Shown: positions 16,392 through 26,824 of the stretch, one piece after another
How positions within the stretch are numbered: the first letter of the stretch is position 1
How the letters are laid out: each line of letters opens with the position of its first letter
NCBI GenBank assembly: GCA_019670725.1
Contig: AP024629.1
Span: 4,278,001 to 4,342,000, forward strand
Direction of reading: 5' to 3'
DNA length: 64,000 nt
DNA from: Alphaproteobacteria bacterium SO-S41
GTDB lineage: Bacteria > Pseudomonadota > Alphaproteobacteria > Micropepsales > Micropepsaceae
Made by a program: the position numbers and the translations under genes
Notes under the pieces: generated by a model
Told to the model about the DNA's origin: nothing
What the model saw: the letters and a program-made list of their open reading frames with translations, nothing else
The model's database searches: none

Positions 16392-17590
16392 AGGCTGACC
16401 CCTTCGGTGGGGTCGACGACCAGCGGCTGCTCGGCGACCACTTTCACCTGCGGGTTGGCGGCGTAGTAGCGCCGCAGCAGCACGTAGACGAAGGCGAGCC
16501 CCGCCAGCGCCAGCAGGATGCCGGTCCAGAGCGGTGCCCCCAGCGACACGATCAGCGCGGCGATCAGCAGACCCGTCGCGCCGCCGATATCCCAGCCGCC
16601 CTCCGCCGCCACGTAGAAGCGGAATGTGCAGGGCGCGCGCTTGCCGATCGTATAGACCGCCGACATGACCGCGGGGATGTAGAGGCACGCGGCCAGCGCG
16701 CCCAACGCATTGGCCGCCACGGCCAGCGTGGGATCGCCGGTCGCGACCGCGCGGAAGAGCACGACGAGGGCGAGCGTCCCGACGCCGATGACGACCGCGC
16801 GGGCGCCATTGCCCTGGTCGATGAAGCGCCCGAGGGCGAGACCGCCCGCCGCGCCGGCCAGCGCCGCCAAGGCAAGCGCCCCGCCGAACGCGATGAGATC
16901 GGCCCCGAGCGCGACGAAGAGGGCGATCTGCCAGACGAAGTGGAAACCGGCGGCGGCGAGACCGTCGCCCATGAAGACCAGCACGCCCGGCAGCGACGCG
17001 CGGAAGGTCCCCTCCGGCGCCTTGGCGACGACGGGCACGTCGGGTGTCCAGCGCAGCGGCACAGCGGAGAGCGCGACCACCAGCGCCGTGATGCCGAACG
17101 CGACCTGAGGCCCGAAATTCGTCAGCATCCAGCCCGCCGCGAGCGGACTGACAATGCCGATGCTGGCGGCGATCGCCTCGCGCGTGCCGACATGCTTGCC
17201 GCGATGCTCGTCATCGCCGACCGAGGCGAAATAGGAGTGGTAGCTGGACCAGTAGACGGTGTCGCCGAGCGCGGCGGCGAAGCAGAACGCGAGCAGCAGC
17301 GCGCCGACGTCATGAACCTGAGCCAGGACGGGATACTGGATGGCCGAGAGCAGCGAGCCGGCGATCAGCAGGCGGCGGAGGCCGTAGCGGATCGCGAAAC
17401 CGATCGCGATGGGCCGGAGGATGAAGCGCAGTCCCAGGACGAGCGCGAGCGCGCCAAGCACGGTGGGCGGCGCCACGCCCTCCTTCAGCAGGAAGGCCGA
17501 GACGAAGGCCGCGCCGCCGCCAAGGGCCACGGAGTGGATGCCGTAATGGAGATTGAGGAGATTGACGGTGCGGTTGCTGAGGAAAGCCAT
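16388..17590 (-). CDS. MFS transporter
   Basis: 400 aa, twelve hydrophobic segments, beginning FLSNRTVNLLNLHYGIHSVALGGGAAF. It looks like the divergent MFS proteins with a weak GxxxD loop (GTREAIAASIG; GRFIDQGNG), whose substrate is not known. No operon partner: the zinc-finger gene converges on it and polA diverges upstream. A very stable inverted repeat (17631-17682) lies 41 bases upstream of its start and would be in the leader of its message. Confidence 0.8.
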   Translation of the reverse strand: MAFLSNRTVNLLNLHYGIHSVALGGGAAFVSAFLLKEGVAPPTVLGALALVLGLRFILRPIAIGFAIRYGLRRLLIAGSLLSAIQYPVLAQVHDVGALLLAFCFAAALGDTVYWSSYHSYFASVGDDEHRGKHVGTREAIAASIGIVSPLAAGWMLTNFGPQVAFGITALVVALSAVPLRWTPDVPVVAKAPEGTFRASLPGVLVFMGDGLAAAGFHFVWQIALFVALGADLIAFGGALALAALAGAAGGLALGRFIDQGNGARAVVIGVGTLALVVLFRAVATGDPTLAVAANALGALAACLYIPAVMSAVYTIGKRAPCTFRFYVAAEGGWDIGGATGLLIAALIVSLGAPLWTGILLALAGLAFVYVLLRRYYAANPQVKVVAEQPLVVDPTEGVSL

Positions 17591-17630
17591 GGGCGTGCCC
17601 GGAAATTTGCGTTGAGGAACGGCTGAAGGG

Positions 17631-17682
17631 CAGACGGCGGCGGGCCGCGCCGTCGGCGCGGCCGCTGACGCCGAAGCGTCTG
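17631..17682. repeat. Long hairpin-forming inverted repeat in the MFS/polA divergent spacer
   Basis: The inner perfect stem GGCCGCGCC-GTC-GGCGCGGCC (17643-17663) is nested in outer arms CAGACG (17631-17636) and CGTCTG (17677-17682). There is no T tract, so it is not a standard terminator. It could be a structured leader of the MFS gene or a protein-binding palindrome. Confidence 0.5.
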
Positions 17683-17823
17683 CTCAAATCAGTCGATCAA
17701 CTCACGCACACGGCACCTCTGGCTGAAGCGCGGGCAACCTACTCCACGGGCGACGGATTGCAACCGGGCGGGCGGCGAACGGGGCGGTTGATTTCGAGGG
17801 GTGCAAAGCGCTTCACTCCGCCC

Positions 17824-20763
17824 ATGACCGCCAAGAAAACGGATGCCCAGATCGCCAAGACCGGCGCGCCCTTCGGCAAGGGCGACCATCTCTATCTGAT
17901 CGATGCGTCGGGCTATATCTTCCGCGCCTATCACGCGCTGCCGCCTTTGACCCGCAAGTCCGACGGCACGCCGGTCGGCGCGGTCAGCGGCTATGCCAAC
18001 ATGATGCACAAGCTGCTGCGCGAACTGCGCGACGGCGAGCGTCCGACGCATCTGGCGGCCATCTTCGACCAGTCGGAAAAGACGTTCCGCAGCGACTTCT
18101 ATCCCGACTACAAGGCCCACCGGCCGCCGCCGCCCGAGGACCTGATCCCGCAATTCCCGCTGATCCGCGACACGACCAAGGCGTTCAATGTCGATTGCGT
18201 GGAGCTGGCGGGTTACGAGGCCGACGACCTGATCGCCGCCTATGCCTGCCTGGCGCGCGACAAGGGCGGGCGCGTCACCATCGTCTCGTCCGACAAGGAC
18301 CTGATGCAGCTCGTCGAGGACGGCAAGATCGAACTCTACGACACGATGAAGAACAAGCGCATCGCGTCGCCCGAAGTGTTCGAGAAGTTCGGCGTAACGC
18401 CGGACAAGGTGATCGACGTGCAGTCCCTTGCCGGCGACAGCGTCGACAACGTGCCGGGCGTGCCGGGCATCGGCATCAAGACGGCGGCCGAGCTGATCAA
18501 CACCTACGGTAATCTCGAAACCCTCCTGGAGCGGGCCGGCGAGATCAAGCAGAACAAGCGGCGCGAGAACCTGATCGAGCATGCCGAGAAGGCGCGCATC
18601 TCAAAGCGCCTCGTGACGCTGGACTGCAACACGCCGGTGCCGACCGAACTCGACGATCTGCGTGTCGAGGCGATCGATGCGGCGAAGCTGATCGGCTTCC
18701 TGAAGGCGATGGAGTTCTCGTCCCTCACGAAGCGGATCGCGGCCGAGTTCGAGGTCGGCGATACCGGCGAGATCGCCGCGACCGATGTCGCCGTCATCCG
18801 GGTGCCGGGCGCCGCGGCGCCGAAGCCCGCCAAGGCGCCGGTCACGACCGACGAAGCCTGGGTGCCGACGGCCCGTCCGGGCGCCGCGGCGATCGAGAGC
18901 GCCCTGAAAGCCAAGTTCGACGTGAAGGCGTATCGCGCGCTGACGGCGGCGGACGACTTGAAGGCCTATGTCGCGCGCGCCATGGCACAGGGCTGGATCG
19001 CCTTCGATACCGAGACCACCGGGCCCGATCCGATGAAGGCGGAGCTGGTGGGCGTGTCGCTGGCACTCAGCCCGGGCGATGCCGTCTATGTCCCGCTGCG
19101 TCATGGGCTGCTCAGCCGCGACCTCATGTCGAGCGGTGAGGCGCCGGTGCAGATCGCGGTCGCCGAGGCGATGGCGATCCTGCGCCCGATGCTGGAGGAC
19201 CCGAGCATCCTCAAGATCGCACACGACGCCAAATACGACATCACCATCCTGGCCGAAGCCGGGATTGCCGTCGCGCCGGTCGATGACACGATGCTGATGT
19301 CCTATGCGCTGGACGCCGGGCTGCACGGCCACGGCATGGACGAAATCGCCAAGCTGCAGCTTGGCCATGACCCGATCTCGTACAAGGAGGTCGTCGGCAG
19401 CGGCAAAAAGATGATGACGTTCGACGCCATCGAGATTCCCCGCGCGACCGAATATGCGGCCGAGGATGCGGATGTTGCGCTGCGCCTGCACGGACTGCTG
19501 AAGCCGCAACTCACGGCGAAGCGCGTGACCACGGTCTACGAGACGCTGGAGCGGCCGTTGATTCCGGTGCTGGCGGCGATGGAGCGCGCGGGCATCCTGG
19601 TCGACCGCGAAACGCTGTCGCGCCTGTCGGGCCGATTCGCCCAGAAGATGGCCGCGTTGGAAGAGGAGATTCACGAACTCGCCGGCGAAAAGTTCAATCT
19701 CGGCAGTCCCAAGCAGCTCGGCGATATCCTGTTCGGACGGATGGGCCTGCCCGGCGGGCGCAAGACGGCGACCGGCGCGTGGTCGACCGATGCGGACGTG
19801 CTCGACGAATTGGCCGCGCAGGGCCACGCTTTGCCGCAGCGCATTCTCGACTGGCGCCAGCTTTCCAAGCTGAAGGGCACCTATACGGACGCGCTGCCCA
19901 CCTACATCAACGCGCATACGGGCCGCGTCCACACCAACTTCCAGCTGGCGGCGACGCCGACCGGGCGCCTCGCCTCGACCGAGCCCAACCTGCAGAACAT
20001 TCCGATCCGTACTGAAGAGGGCCGCTCGATCCGGACCGCTTTCATCGCGCCGCCGGGCCATGTGCTCATCAGTGCCGACTACAGCCAGATCGAGCTGCGT
20101 CTGCTTGCCCATGTCGCGGATATCCCGACGCTGAAGCAGGCCTTCACCGACGGGCTCGACATTCATGCGATGACGGCGTCGGAAATGTTCGGCGTGCCGC
20201 TCGCCGAGATGACCAGCGATGTCCGCCGCCGCGCCAAGGCGATCAATTTCGGCATCATCTACGGCATTTCGGCCTTCGGGCTCGCCAACAACCTGTCGAT
20301 CCCGCGCGGCGAGGCCGACGCCTATATCAAGAAGTACTTCGAACGCTTCCCCGGCATTCGCGACTATATGGAGCGCTACAAGCAGCTCTCGCGCGACAAC
20401 GGCTATGTCGAGACGATCTTCGGGCGGCGCATCCACTATCCCAACATCAAGGCGTCCAATCCCTCGCTGCGGGCATTCAGCGAGCGGGCCTCGATCAACG
20501 CGCCGCTCCAGGGGTCGGCCGCCGACATCGTGCGCCGCGCCATGATCCGCGTACCGCCGGCGCTGGCGAAGGCGGGGCTATCGGCGCGGATGCTGCTGCA
20601 GGTGCATGACGAACTCGTCTTCGAGGCGCCCGAGAAGGAAGCAGCCCAGACGATGAAGATCGTCAAGGACGTGATGGAGAATGCGGCCCACCCTGCGGTG
20701 CAGATGAGCCTGCCGCTGACGGTTGAGGTGAAGTCCGGCAAGAACTGGGACGAGGCACACTAG
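17824..20763 (+). CDS. polA: DNA polymerase I
   Basis: 979 aa with three domains in order. The 5'-3' exonuclease (about 22-310) has YLIDASGYIFRAYHAL, GYEADDLIA and SSDKDLMQL. The 3'-5' proofreading exonuclease (about 380-580) has active-site acids intact (FDTETTGPD; AHDAKYDI; YAAEDADV). The polymerase (about 600-979) shows motif A DYSQIELRLLAHV, motif B RRRAKAINFGIIYG and motif C VHDEL. It fills gaps in repair and removes RNA primers. The ATG 17824 is chosen over an upstream frame start at 17758, which would add 22 residues with no homology. Its stop TAG shares the palindrome CTAG with the stop of the convergent gene. Confidence 0.97.
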   Translation: MTAKKTDAQIAKTGAPFGKGDHLYLIDASGYIFRAYHALPPLTRKSDGTPVGAVSGYANMMHKLLRELRDGERPTHLAAIFDQSEKTFRSDFYPDYKAHRPPPPEDLIPQFPLIRDTTKAFNVDCVELAGYEADDLIAAYACLARDKGGRVTIVSSDKDLMQLVEDGKIELYDTMKNKRIASPEVFEKFGVTPDKVIDVQSLAGDSVDNVPGVPGIGIKTAAELINTYGNLETLLERAGEIKQNKRRENLIEHAEKARISKRLVTLDCNTPVPTELDDLRVEAIDAAKLIGFLKAMEFSSLTKRIAAEFEVGDTGEIAATDVAVIRVPGAAAPKPAKAPVTTDEAWVPTARPGAAAIESALKAKFDVKAYRALTAADDLKAYVARAMAQGWIAFDTETTGPDPMKAELVGVSLALSPGDAVYVPLRHGLLSRDLMSSGEAPVQIAVAEAMAILRPMLEDPSILKIAHDAKYDITILAEAGIAVAPVDDTMLMSYALDAGLHGHGMDEIAKLQLGHDPISYKEVVGSGKKMMTFDAIEIPRATEYAAEDADVALRLHGLLKPQLTAKRVTTVYETLERPLIPVLAAMERAGILVDRETLSRLSGRFAQKMAALEEEIHELAGEKFNLGSPKQLGDILFGRMGLPGGRKTATGAWSTDADVLDELAAQGHALPQRILDWRQLSKLKGTYTDALPTYINAHTGRVHTNFQLAATPTGRLASTEPNLQNIPIRTEEGRSIRTAFIAPPGHVLISADYSQIELRLLAHVADIPTLKQAFTDGLDIHAMTASEMFGVPLAEMTSDVRRRAKAINFGIIYGISAFGLANNLSIPRGEADAYIKKYFERFPGIRDYMERYKQLSRDNGYVETIFGRRIHYPNIKASNPSLRAFSERASINAPLQGSAADIVRRAMIRVPPALAKAGLSARMLLQVHDELVFEAPEKEAAQTMKIVKDVMENAAHPAVQMSLPLTVEVKSGKNWDEAH

Positions 20764-22337
20764 GCGGCGCGGGCGACCTTTTTCAGCAGTTCGCGGAGCA
20801 GCGTATCGCAAGCGCCCTTGGGGATATGGCCTGAGTCAAGCGCGGTCTGCATGGTCTGGATCACCCCGCCGCCCTTGGCGAGCACGGCGGCGAAGCGTCC
20901 GGGCTCGATGCTCTTGCGGGCCAGCGCATCGACAAGCGCGCCGCCTTCATGGCGGGCGACTTCGGGAAGGCCCGATTTCATGATCCGCGTCTGCAGTTCC
21001 GCGGCGCGCGCGAGGCGCACCAGCGGCGAGGCGGCGCCGTCGCCCAGCGTCGCCTCAAAGGCGGCCGAGGCGAGGATCGGCTTGATGTTGTCCCAGATGC
21101 GCCGCTTGTTCTCGGCGCCGACGATGTTTTCCTCCAGCGCGAGCAGGCGGAGAATCCGCTCGGTCGGCTGGGGCGTGTCCTTCAGGAATTCCTCGATCGG
21201 CGCGGACTGCACGAGATGGCGCGAGCGCAGCGTGACGGCGCCGACGATGTCCTCGTGCGGCACGAGCCGCGAGGGCCCGAGCACCAGACGCGAGGTGATG
21301 GCGCGGAGATGCCGCATCTCGATCTCGACGGTCGCGCCGAGCCGCTTGTGGGTTTTCAACTCCGCGAGGACGCGGCGGCCGAGCGCCGTGCGCGCATCGA
21401 GCAGGCGGTCCTTGCCGAACATCGCGGAGAGCCGCATGAGGCTGGCATTGACGGCGCCGGGCGGCAGGCGGGCGATATAGAGATCGCTCATCGCAAGCAG
21501 GGCGTTGCCGAGATCGGGCAGCGGGCCGATCAATTGCTGGAGCGCGGCGGAGCCGCCGAGGATCTCGCTGACGACGGCGTCGGCAAGGGCGCTGAGCATG
21601 GCGCGGGCGGGCCCGTCCGGCGGCAGCGCCTCCAGCACCTCCAGCGCGCGGTCGAGCTTGTCGTTCCAGTTCGTGGCGGGCGCGAGATATTTGGCGAGCG
21701 CCATGCCGACGAGAAAGGAGGCTTCGGGCTGGCCGGCCTTGGCCATGGCGAAAGCGGCGAGCTCCTCGGCATTGGCGCAGGCGACGACACGCTTGCCGGC
21801 CTCCTCGCGATAGACGCGCTGGATGGCGCGATCGGCGAGATCGTTGAGCGCGCGGATCAGCGTCACCACGCTGTCGCCGGTATCGCCGGCCTGGGCGAGC
21901 GCGACCTTCTGTACGGCATGCTGGAAGAGCGTGCCGGTCGCTTCCAGCTTCTCCAGCATGTCGGCGCGGTGGATGAGTTCGGTGACCGTCAGCTTCCAGC
22001 GCGCGAGCGTGTCGGCGAAGAGGCGGCCCAGCGTCACGCGGGCATGGACGGAATAAAGATCCTCGGGCGTCCGGCAGGGCAGTGTCGGCGGGGAATCTTC
22101 GGCCTCGCGGCGCAGCTTCACCTTGCGGGTGCCGTCCTCGAAAATGGTGAGGCCCATGAAGTCGCCGGTGGCGTCGTCATAGGTTTCCTTGACGACCTTC
22201 ACGCCGCTGAAGCCGCGGCCGAGCGCCTGCTTGGCGAATTCGAGCGCTTCGTCGCGGCGGTCCTGCGCTTCGAGCAGGCTCCAGCCCGGCGAGTTGCCGC
22301 GCCGGCCGAAGATTTCGTAATGAACTTGCTTCGCCAT
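20760..22337 (-). CDS. Conserved protein of unknown function, 525 aa
   Basis: Soluble, helical, no signal peptide or membrane segment. The N-terminal 80 residues (MAKQVHYEIFGRRGNSPGWSLLEAQDRRDEALEFA) look like a compact alpha/beta domain. The remaining 440 residues are nearly all helix and may form repeats. I recognise no catalytic motif. It is convergent with polA, sharing four bases (CTAG) that provide both stop codons. It starts 48 bases after the D-2-hydroxyacid dehydrogenase gene ends on the same strand and could be co-transcribed with it. Confidence 0.7.
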   Translation of the reverse strand: MAKQVHYEIFGRRGNSPGWSLLEAQDRRDEALEFAKQALGRGFSGVKVVKETYDDATGDFMGLTIFEDGTRKVKLRREAEDSPPTLPCRTPEDLYSVHARVTLGRLFADTLARWKLTVTELIHRADMLEKLEATGTLFQHAVQKVALAQAGDTGDSVVTLIRALNDLADRAIQRVYREEAGKRVVACANAEELAAFAMAKAGQPEASFLVGMALAKYLAPATNWNDKLDRALEVLEALPPDGPARAMLSALADAVVSEILGGSAALQQLIGPLPDLGNALLAMSDLYIARLPPGAVNASLMRLSAMFGKDRLLDARTALGRRVLAELKTHKRLGATVEIEMRHLRAITSRLVLGPSRLVPHEDIVGAVTLRSRHLVQSAPIEEFLKDTPQPTERILRLLALEENIVGAENKRRIWDNIKPILASAAFEATLGDGAASPLVRLARAAELQTRIMKSGLPEVARHEGGALVDALARKSIEPGRFAAVLAKGGGVIQTMQTALDSGHIPKGACDTLLRELLKKVARAA

Positions 22338-22385
22338 GAGGTCGGCGCAGCTCCCAGCTATCGCGGCAGACTGCCCATGGCGGGG

Positions 22386-23816
22386 TTAACCGCGGGTTGA
22401 AGGGGCCAGGATCTTGCCGGGATTCATGATGCCCAGCGGGTCGAGCATCGCCTTCACGCGGCGCATCAGGTCCATCTCGACCGCGGATTTGACGCCGGGC
22501 AGCAGGTCGCGCTTGGCGGCGCCGATGCCGTGCTCGGCGGAGAGCGAGCCGCCGAAGCGGGCGACGAGGCCGTGGATCGCCGCGTTCATCGTCTCCCACT
22601 GCGCCAGGAAGGCGGCGGTCTCGGCGCCGAGCGGCTGGGTGATGTTGAAGTGGATATTGCCGTCGCCGAGATGGCCGAACGGCACGGGCCGCGCGCCAGG
22701 GATCAACGCGGTCGCAAGGGCGATGCCTTCCGCGATGAAGGCGGGGACGGACGCGACGGGCACGGAGACGTCGTGCTTGATCGAACCGCCCTCGCCTTTC
22801 TGCGCGCCCGACATTGATTCACGGAGGTGCCAGAAGGCGCGGGCCTGGGTGTCCGACGAGGCCGGCACCGCGTCGGTGAGCGCACCGCCCTCCAGCGCCT
22901 CGGCCAGAGCGGACTCGACGCCCTCGTCGAAACCAGCAGCGGTCTGCGATGAAATCTCGATGAGGACGTACCAAGGCGACGCCGTGCTCAGCGGATCGCG
23001 CGTGCCGGGGACATGGCGCAGCACGAAGTCGAGGCCGATGCGCGGCATCAGTTCGAACGAGGTGACGGTGCCGGGCGCGGCGTCGCGGATGAGCGCGAGC
23101 GCATCCAGCGCGTGTTGCGGCGAGGGCGTCGCGGCGATGATGGTGGCGCGGCGGCGCGGGCGCGGGAAGAGCTTCAGCGATGCCGCGGTGATGAAGCCGA
23201 GCGTCCCCTCCGCGCCGATGAAGAGGTTCTTGAGGTCGTAGCCGGTGTTGTCCTTGCGCAGGGTGCGCAGCCCGTTCCAGATTTCACCGTCGGGCAGGAC
23301 AAGCTCCAGCCCCAGCGCGAGATCGCGGGCATTGCCGTAGGCGAGCACCGCGGTGCCGCCGGCATTGGTGGAGAGATTGCCGCCGATCGTCGCGGTGCCC
23401 TCAGCTCCCAACGAGAGCGGGAAGAGGAGCCCGGCGGCTTCGGCGGCGTCCTGCACCGCCTTCAGCGTCACGCCGGCTTCGGCGATAAGCGTGAGGCTGG
23501 GCGCATCCACCGCGCGGATGCGGTTCAGCCGGGTGAGCGAGACGACGACCTGGTCGCCAGTCATGTCGGGGATCTGGCCGCCGACGAGGCCGGTATTGCC
23601 GCCCTGGGGCACCAGCGCCACGCGGTGCGCGGCCGCAAGCTTCACAATGGCGGCGAGTTCGGCGGTGTCCGCAGGACGCAGGACCAGCGCCGCCCGGCCC
23701 GTCCAGCGGTCACGCCATTCATGGACATAAGGCGCGGTGTCGGCGTCCGCCGTGAAAGCGTTTGCCGGGCCGGTGACGGCTGCGAAGCGGGCGAGGAGGT
23801 CAGGCGCGAGGGTCAC
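22386..23816 (-). CDS. FAD-linked D-2-hydroxyacid dehydrogenase (D-lactate/D-2-hydroxyglutarate type)
   Basis: 476 aa. The PCMH-type FAD domain (about 40-220) carries LVPQGGNTGLVGGQ and GAEGTATIGGNLSTNAGG. The C-terminal cap domain has PFGHLGDGNIHFNI and SAEHGIGAAKRD with metal- and substrate-binding His residues, ending DPLGIMNPGKIL. It matches the D2HGDH/GlcD/Dld branch that oxidises D-2-hydroxyacids and passes electrons to a flavoprotein or quinone. The start is GTG (23814-23816) because no in-frame ATG precedes it. The specific substrate cannot be read from sequence. Confidence 0.9.
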   Translation of the reverse strand: MTLAPDLLARFAAVTGPANAFTADADTAPYVHEWRDRWTGRAALVLRPADTAELAAIVKLAAAHRVALVPQGGNTGLVGGQIPDMTGDQVVVSLTRLNRIRAVDAPSLTLIAEAGVTLKAVQDAAEAAGLLFPLSLGAEGTATIGGNLSTNAGGTAVLAYGNARDLALGLELVLPDGEIWNGLRTLRKDNTGYDLKNLFIGAEGTLGFITAASLKLFPRPRRRATIIAATPSPQHALDALALIRDAAPGTVTSFELMPRIGLDFVLRHVPGTRDPLSTASPWYVLIEISSQTAAGFDEGVESALAEALEGGALTDAVPASSDTQARAFWHLRESMSGAQKGEGGSIKHDVSVPVASVPAFIAEGIALATALIPGARPVPFGHLGDGNIHFNITQPLGAETAAFLAQWETMNAAIHGLVARFGGSLSAEHGIGAAKRDLLPGVKSAVEMDLMRRVKAMLDPLGIMNPGKILAPSTRG

Positions 23817-23851
23817 GGCTCCGACGATAGCATGGCCCAGGCGGCCAGACG

Positions 23852-24244
23852 CTAGGCCTCGGGCGGCACGAGGCGTGCGGCGAGGGTGACGAGTTCGGAT
23901 GGCAAAAAGGGTTTCTGCATGACGGCATCGGCACCGATGGCGCGGGCGGCGTTGAGCAGCAATTGCGATTCGAGCGCCCCGCCGCCGCTGATCGCGATGA
24001 CCTTGGAAACGCGGTCAATGCGACGGATGCCGCGAATGATATCGAGCCCGTCGACATCGGGCATCACGAGATCCGCGACGACCAGTGAATGATGGGTGCG
24101 CTCGAAAAGGCGTAGGCCCGCCACACCGCCATAGGCGACTTCGGCCTCATACCCCTCGTCACGAAACGCTTCAGTGATGATGTCAGCCAGGAGTTCCTGG
24201 TCGTCGATAACGAGTACACGCTGGCCCACGTGGGTATCCTTCAT
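23852..24244 (-). CDS. Single-domain response regulator (CheY-like)
   Basis: 130 aa, a receiver domain only: acidic pair Asp14-Asp15 (VIDDQ), phospho-acceptor Asp58 (VVADLVMPDVDG), AISGGGA and Lys in QKPFLP. There is no output domain, so it acts by protein contact or as a phosphate relay. It lies directly downstream of a paralogue sharing the unusual AISGGG and KPFLPSELV motifs, with a 27-base gap. The cognate kinase is unknown. Confidence 0.88.
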   Translation of the reverse strand: MKDTHVGQRVLVIDDQELLADIITEAFRDEGYEAEVAYGGVAGLRLFERTHHSLVVADLVMPDVDGLDIIRGIRRIDRVSKVIAISGGGALESQLLLNAARAIGADAVMQKPFLPSELVTLAARLVPPEA

Positions 24245-24271
24245 CCACGTGATGCGGCTGGACGCTCACGC

Positions 24272-24661
24272 TCAGTGTTTCGTACGCAGCAGGGTGCTGG
24301 CCAGGTTGACAAGCTTCGAGGGTAGAAACGGCTTCTCCATACCGGCATCGGCCCCAAGGGCGCAGGCGACGTCCAAAAGCTGCCGGGAATCAAACTTCCC
24401 ACCACCGCTGATTGCAACAACTTTTGGAACAATCTTGTGCTTGCGGATCGAGCGGATCATCTCCAGCCCGTCAAATTCGGGCATCAGGATATCGGTGACG
24501 ACGAGATCATGATCATGCTGTTCAAGCATCTTGAGACCAGCGCGACCGTCATACGCAATGTCGGTTTCATAACCGTCGTCGCGAAAGGCCTGACCGATGA
24601 TTTCGGCGAGGGCAGGTTGATCGTCGATAACCAGAACACGTTGTGCCACGGGAGCCTCCAT
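24272..24661 (-). CDS. Single-domain response regulator (CheY-like), paralogue with lower GC
   Basis: 129 aa receiver: Asp13-Asp14, Asp57 (VVTDILMPEFDG), AISGGG and Lys in EKPFLPSELV. Protein similarity to the downstream paralogue is high (about half of positions identical by eye), yet its DNA is visibly less GC-rich. It is the first gene of the two-gene unit and is separated from pckA by two terminator-like hairpins. The function is presumably phosphorelay or sequestration. Confidence 0.87.
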   Translation of the reverse strand: MEAPVAQRVLVIDDQPALAEIIGQAFRDDGYETDIAYDGRAGLKMLEQHDHDLVVTDILMPEFDGLEMIRSIRKHKIVPKVVAISGGGKFDSRQLLDVACALGADAGMEKPFLPSKLVNLASTLLRTKH

Positions 24662-24729
24662 CTTCCGCGCCGCCCCCCATTGGCCTGGGCCGGCACTTCA
24701 TCCAAGCCGTATCGATCGGCTCAGCAGCA

Positions 24730-24750
24730 AAACCCCGCATGGCGGGATTT
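24730..24750. terminator. Second, weaker hairpin downstream of pckA
   Basis: CCCGC-ATG-GCGGG with flanking A/T runs on both sides (TTTT in minus-strand reading). It may back up the terminator at 24779-24803. Confidence 0.5.
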
Positions 24751-24778
24751 AGTTCCTGAAGATGTGGATAGACACTGA

Positions 24779-24803
24779 AAAACCCCGGCAGTGCCAGGGT
24801 TTT
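24779..24803 (-). terminator. Rho-independent terminator of pckA
   Basis: On the minus strand: arms AAAACCC/GGGTTTT with inner GGC-ACT-GCC, followed by a T run. It lies about 85 bases after the pckA stop and insulates the response-regulator pair. Confidence 0.75.
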
Positions 24804-24885
24804 AGCCAGTCTTCGTAGTTAGCGAGAGGTTAATAGTCCCAAGCAGACGGCCGGCCCGCCAAGCGGCAGGCCGGCACAGAGGTAC

Positions 24886-26502
<1,617 letters not shown>

Positions 26503-26824
26503 AATCGTCTCCTGACGCGCACATCTCCGGCGGCGCACGGGCGCGGGCCGGGCTTTTTGTTTGACGGGCCGTCGTTGGCCTTTGAGTCTGATCGCGTCCG
26601 TTCGACCGGACTTGTTGCAGCGATCAAATCCCCGCGACTGCCGCCTCTTGCGCAGCAAAAGGCAGCGGCAGAATACGCGATCGGCCTGCCGCGATGCAAT
26701 CGGCTCGCAATCGAGATTCGTGCGACGCGGTAAAGGGTTAGTCTGACACCGGTGTCATTAGGGTTGACTTGATGTACCCGCGCAGCCCGTCCACGGCCCA
26801 TGCCGGGAACGGGCTGGATCTGAA
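26503..26824. other. 322-base spacer upstream of pckA
   Basis: No credible gene. It holds a palindrome at 26744-26757. A possible minus-strand promoter reads TTGCAT, 18 bases, TATTCT, with -10 near 26670. The rest is a leader of about 165 bases before pckA with no riboswitch fold I recognise. Confidence 0.5.
26744..26757. promoter_or_regulatory. Perfect 14-base palindrome TGACACCGGTGTCA, LacI-type operator candidate
   Basis: Exact dyad with central CG, the layout of LacI/GalR-family operators. It lies about 240 bases upstream of the pckA start codon and upstream of the candidate promoter. The regulator is not in the window. Confidence 0.5.

Noticed and set aside
18601-20436. 611-aa minus-strand open frame opposite polA
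   Set aside because: Shadow of a certain gene with all polymerase motifs on the plus strand.
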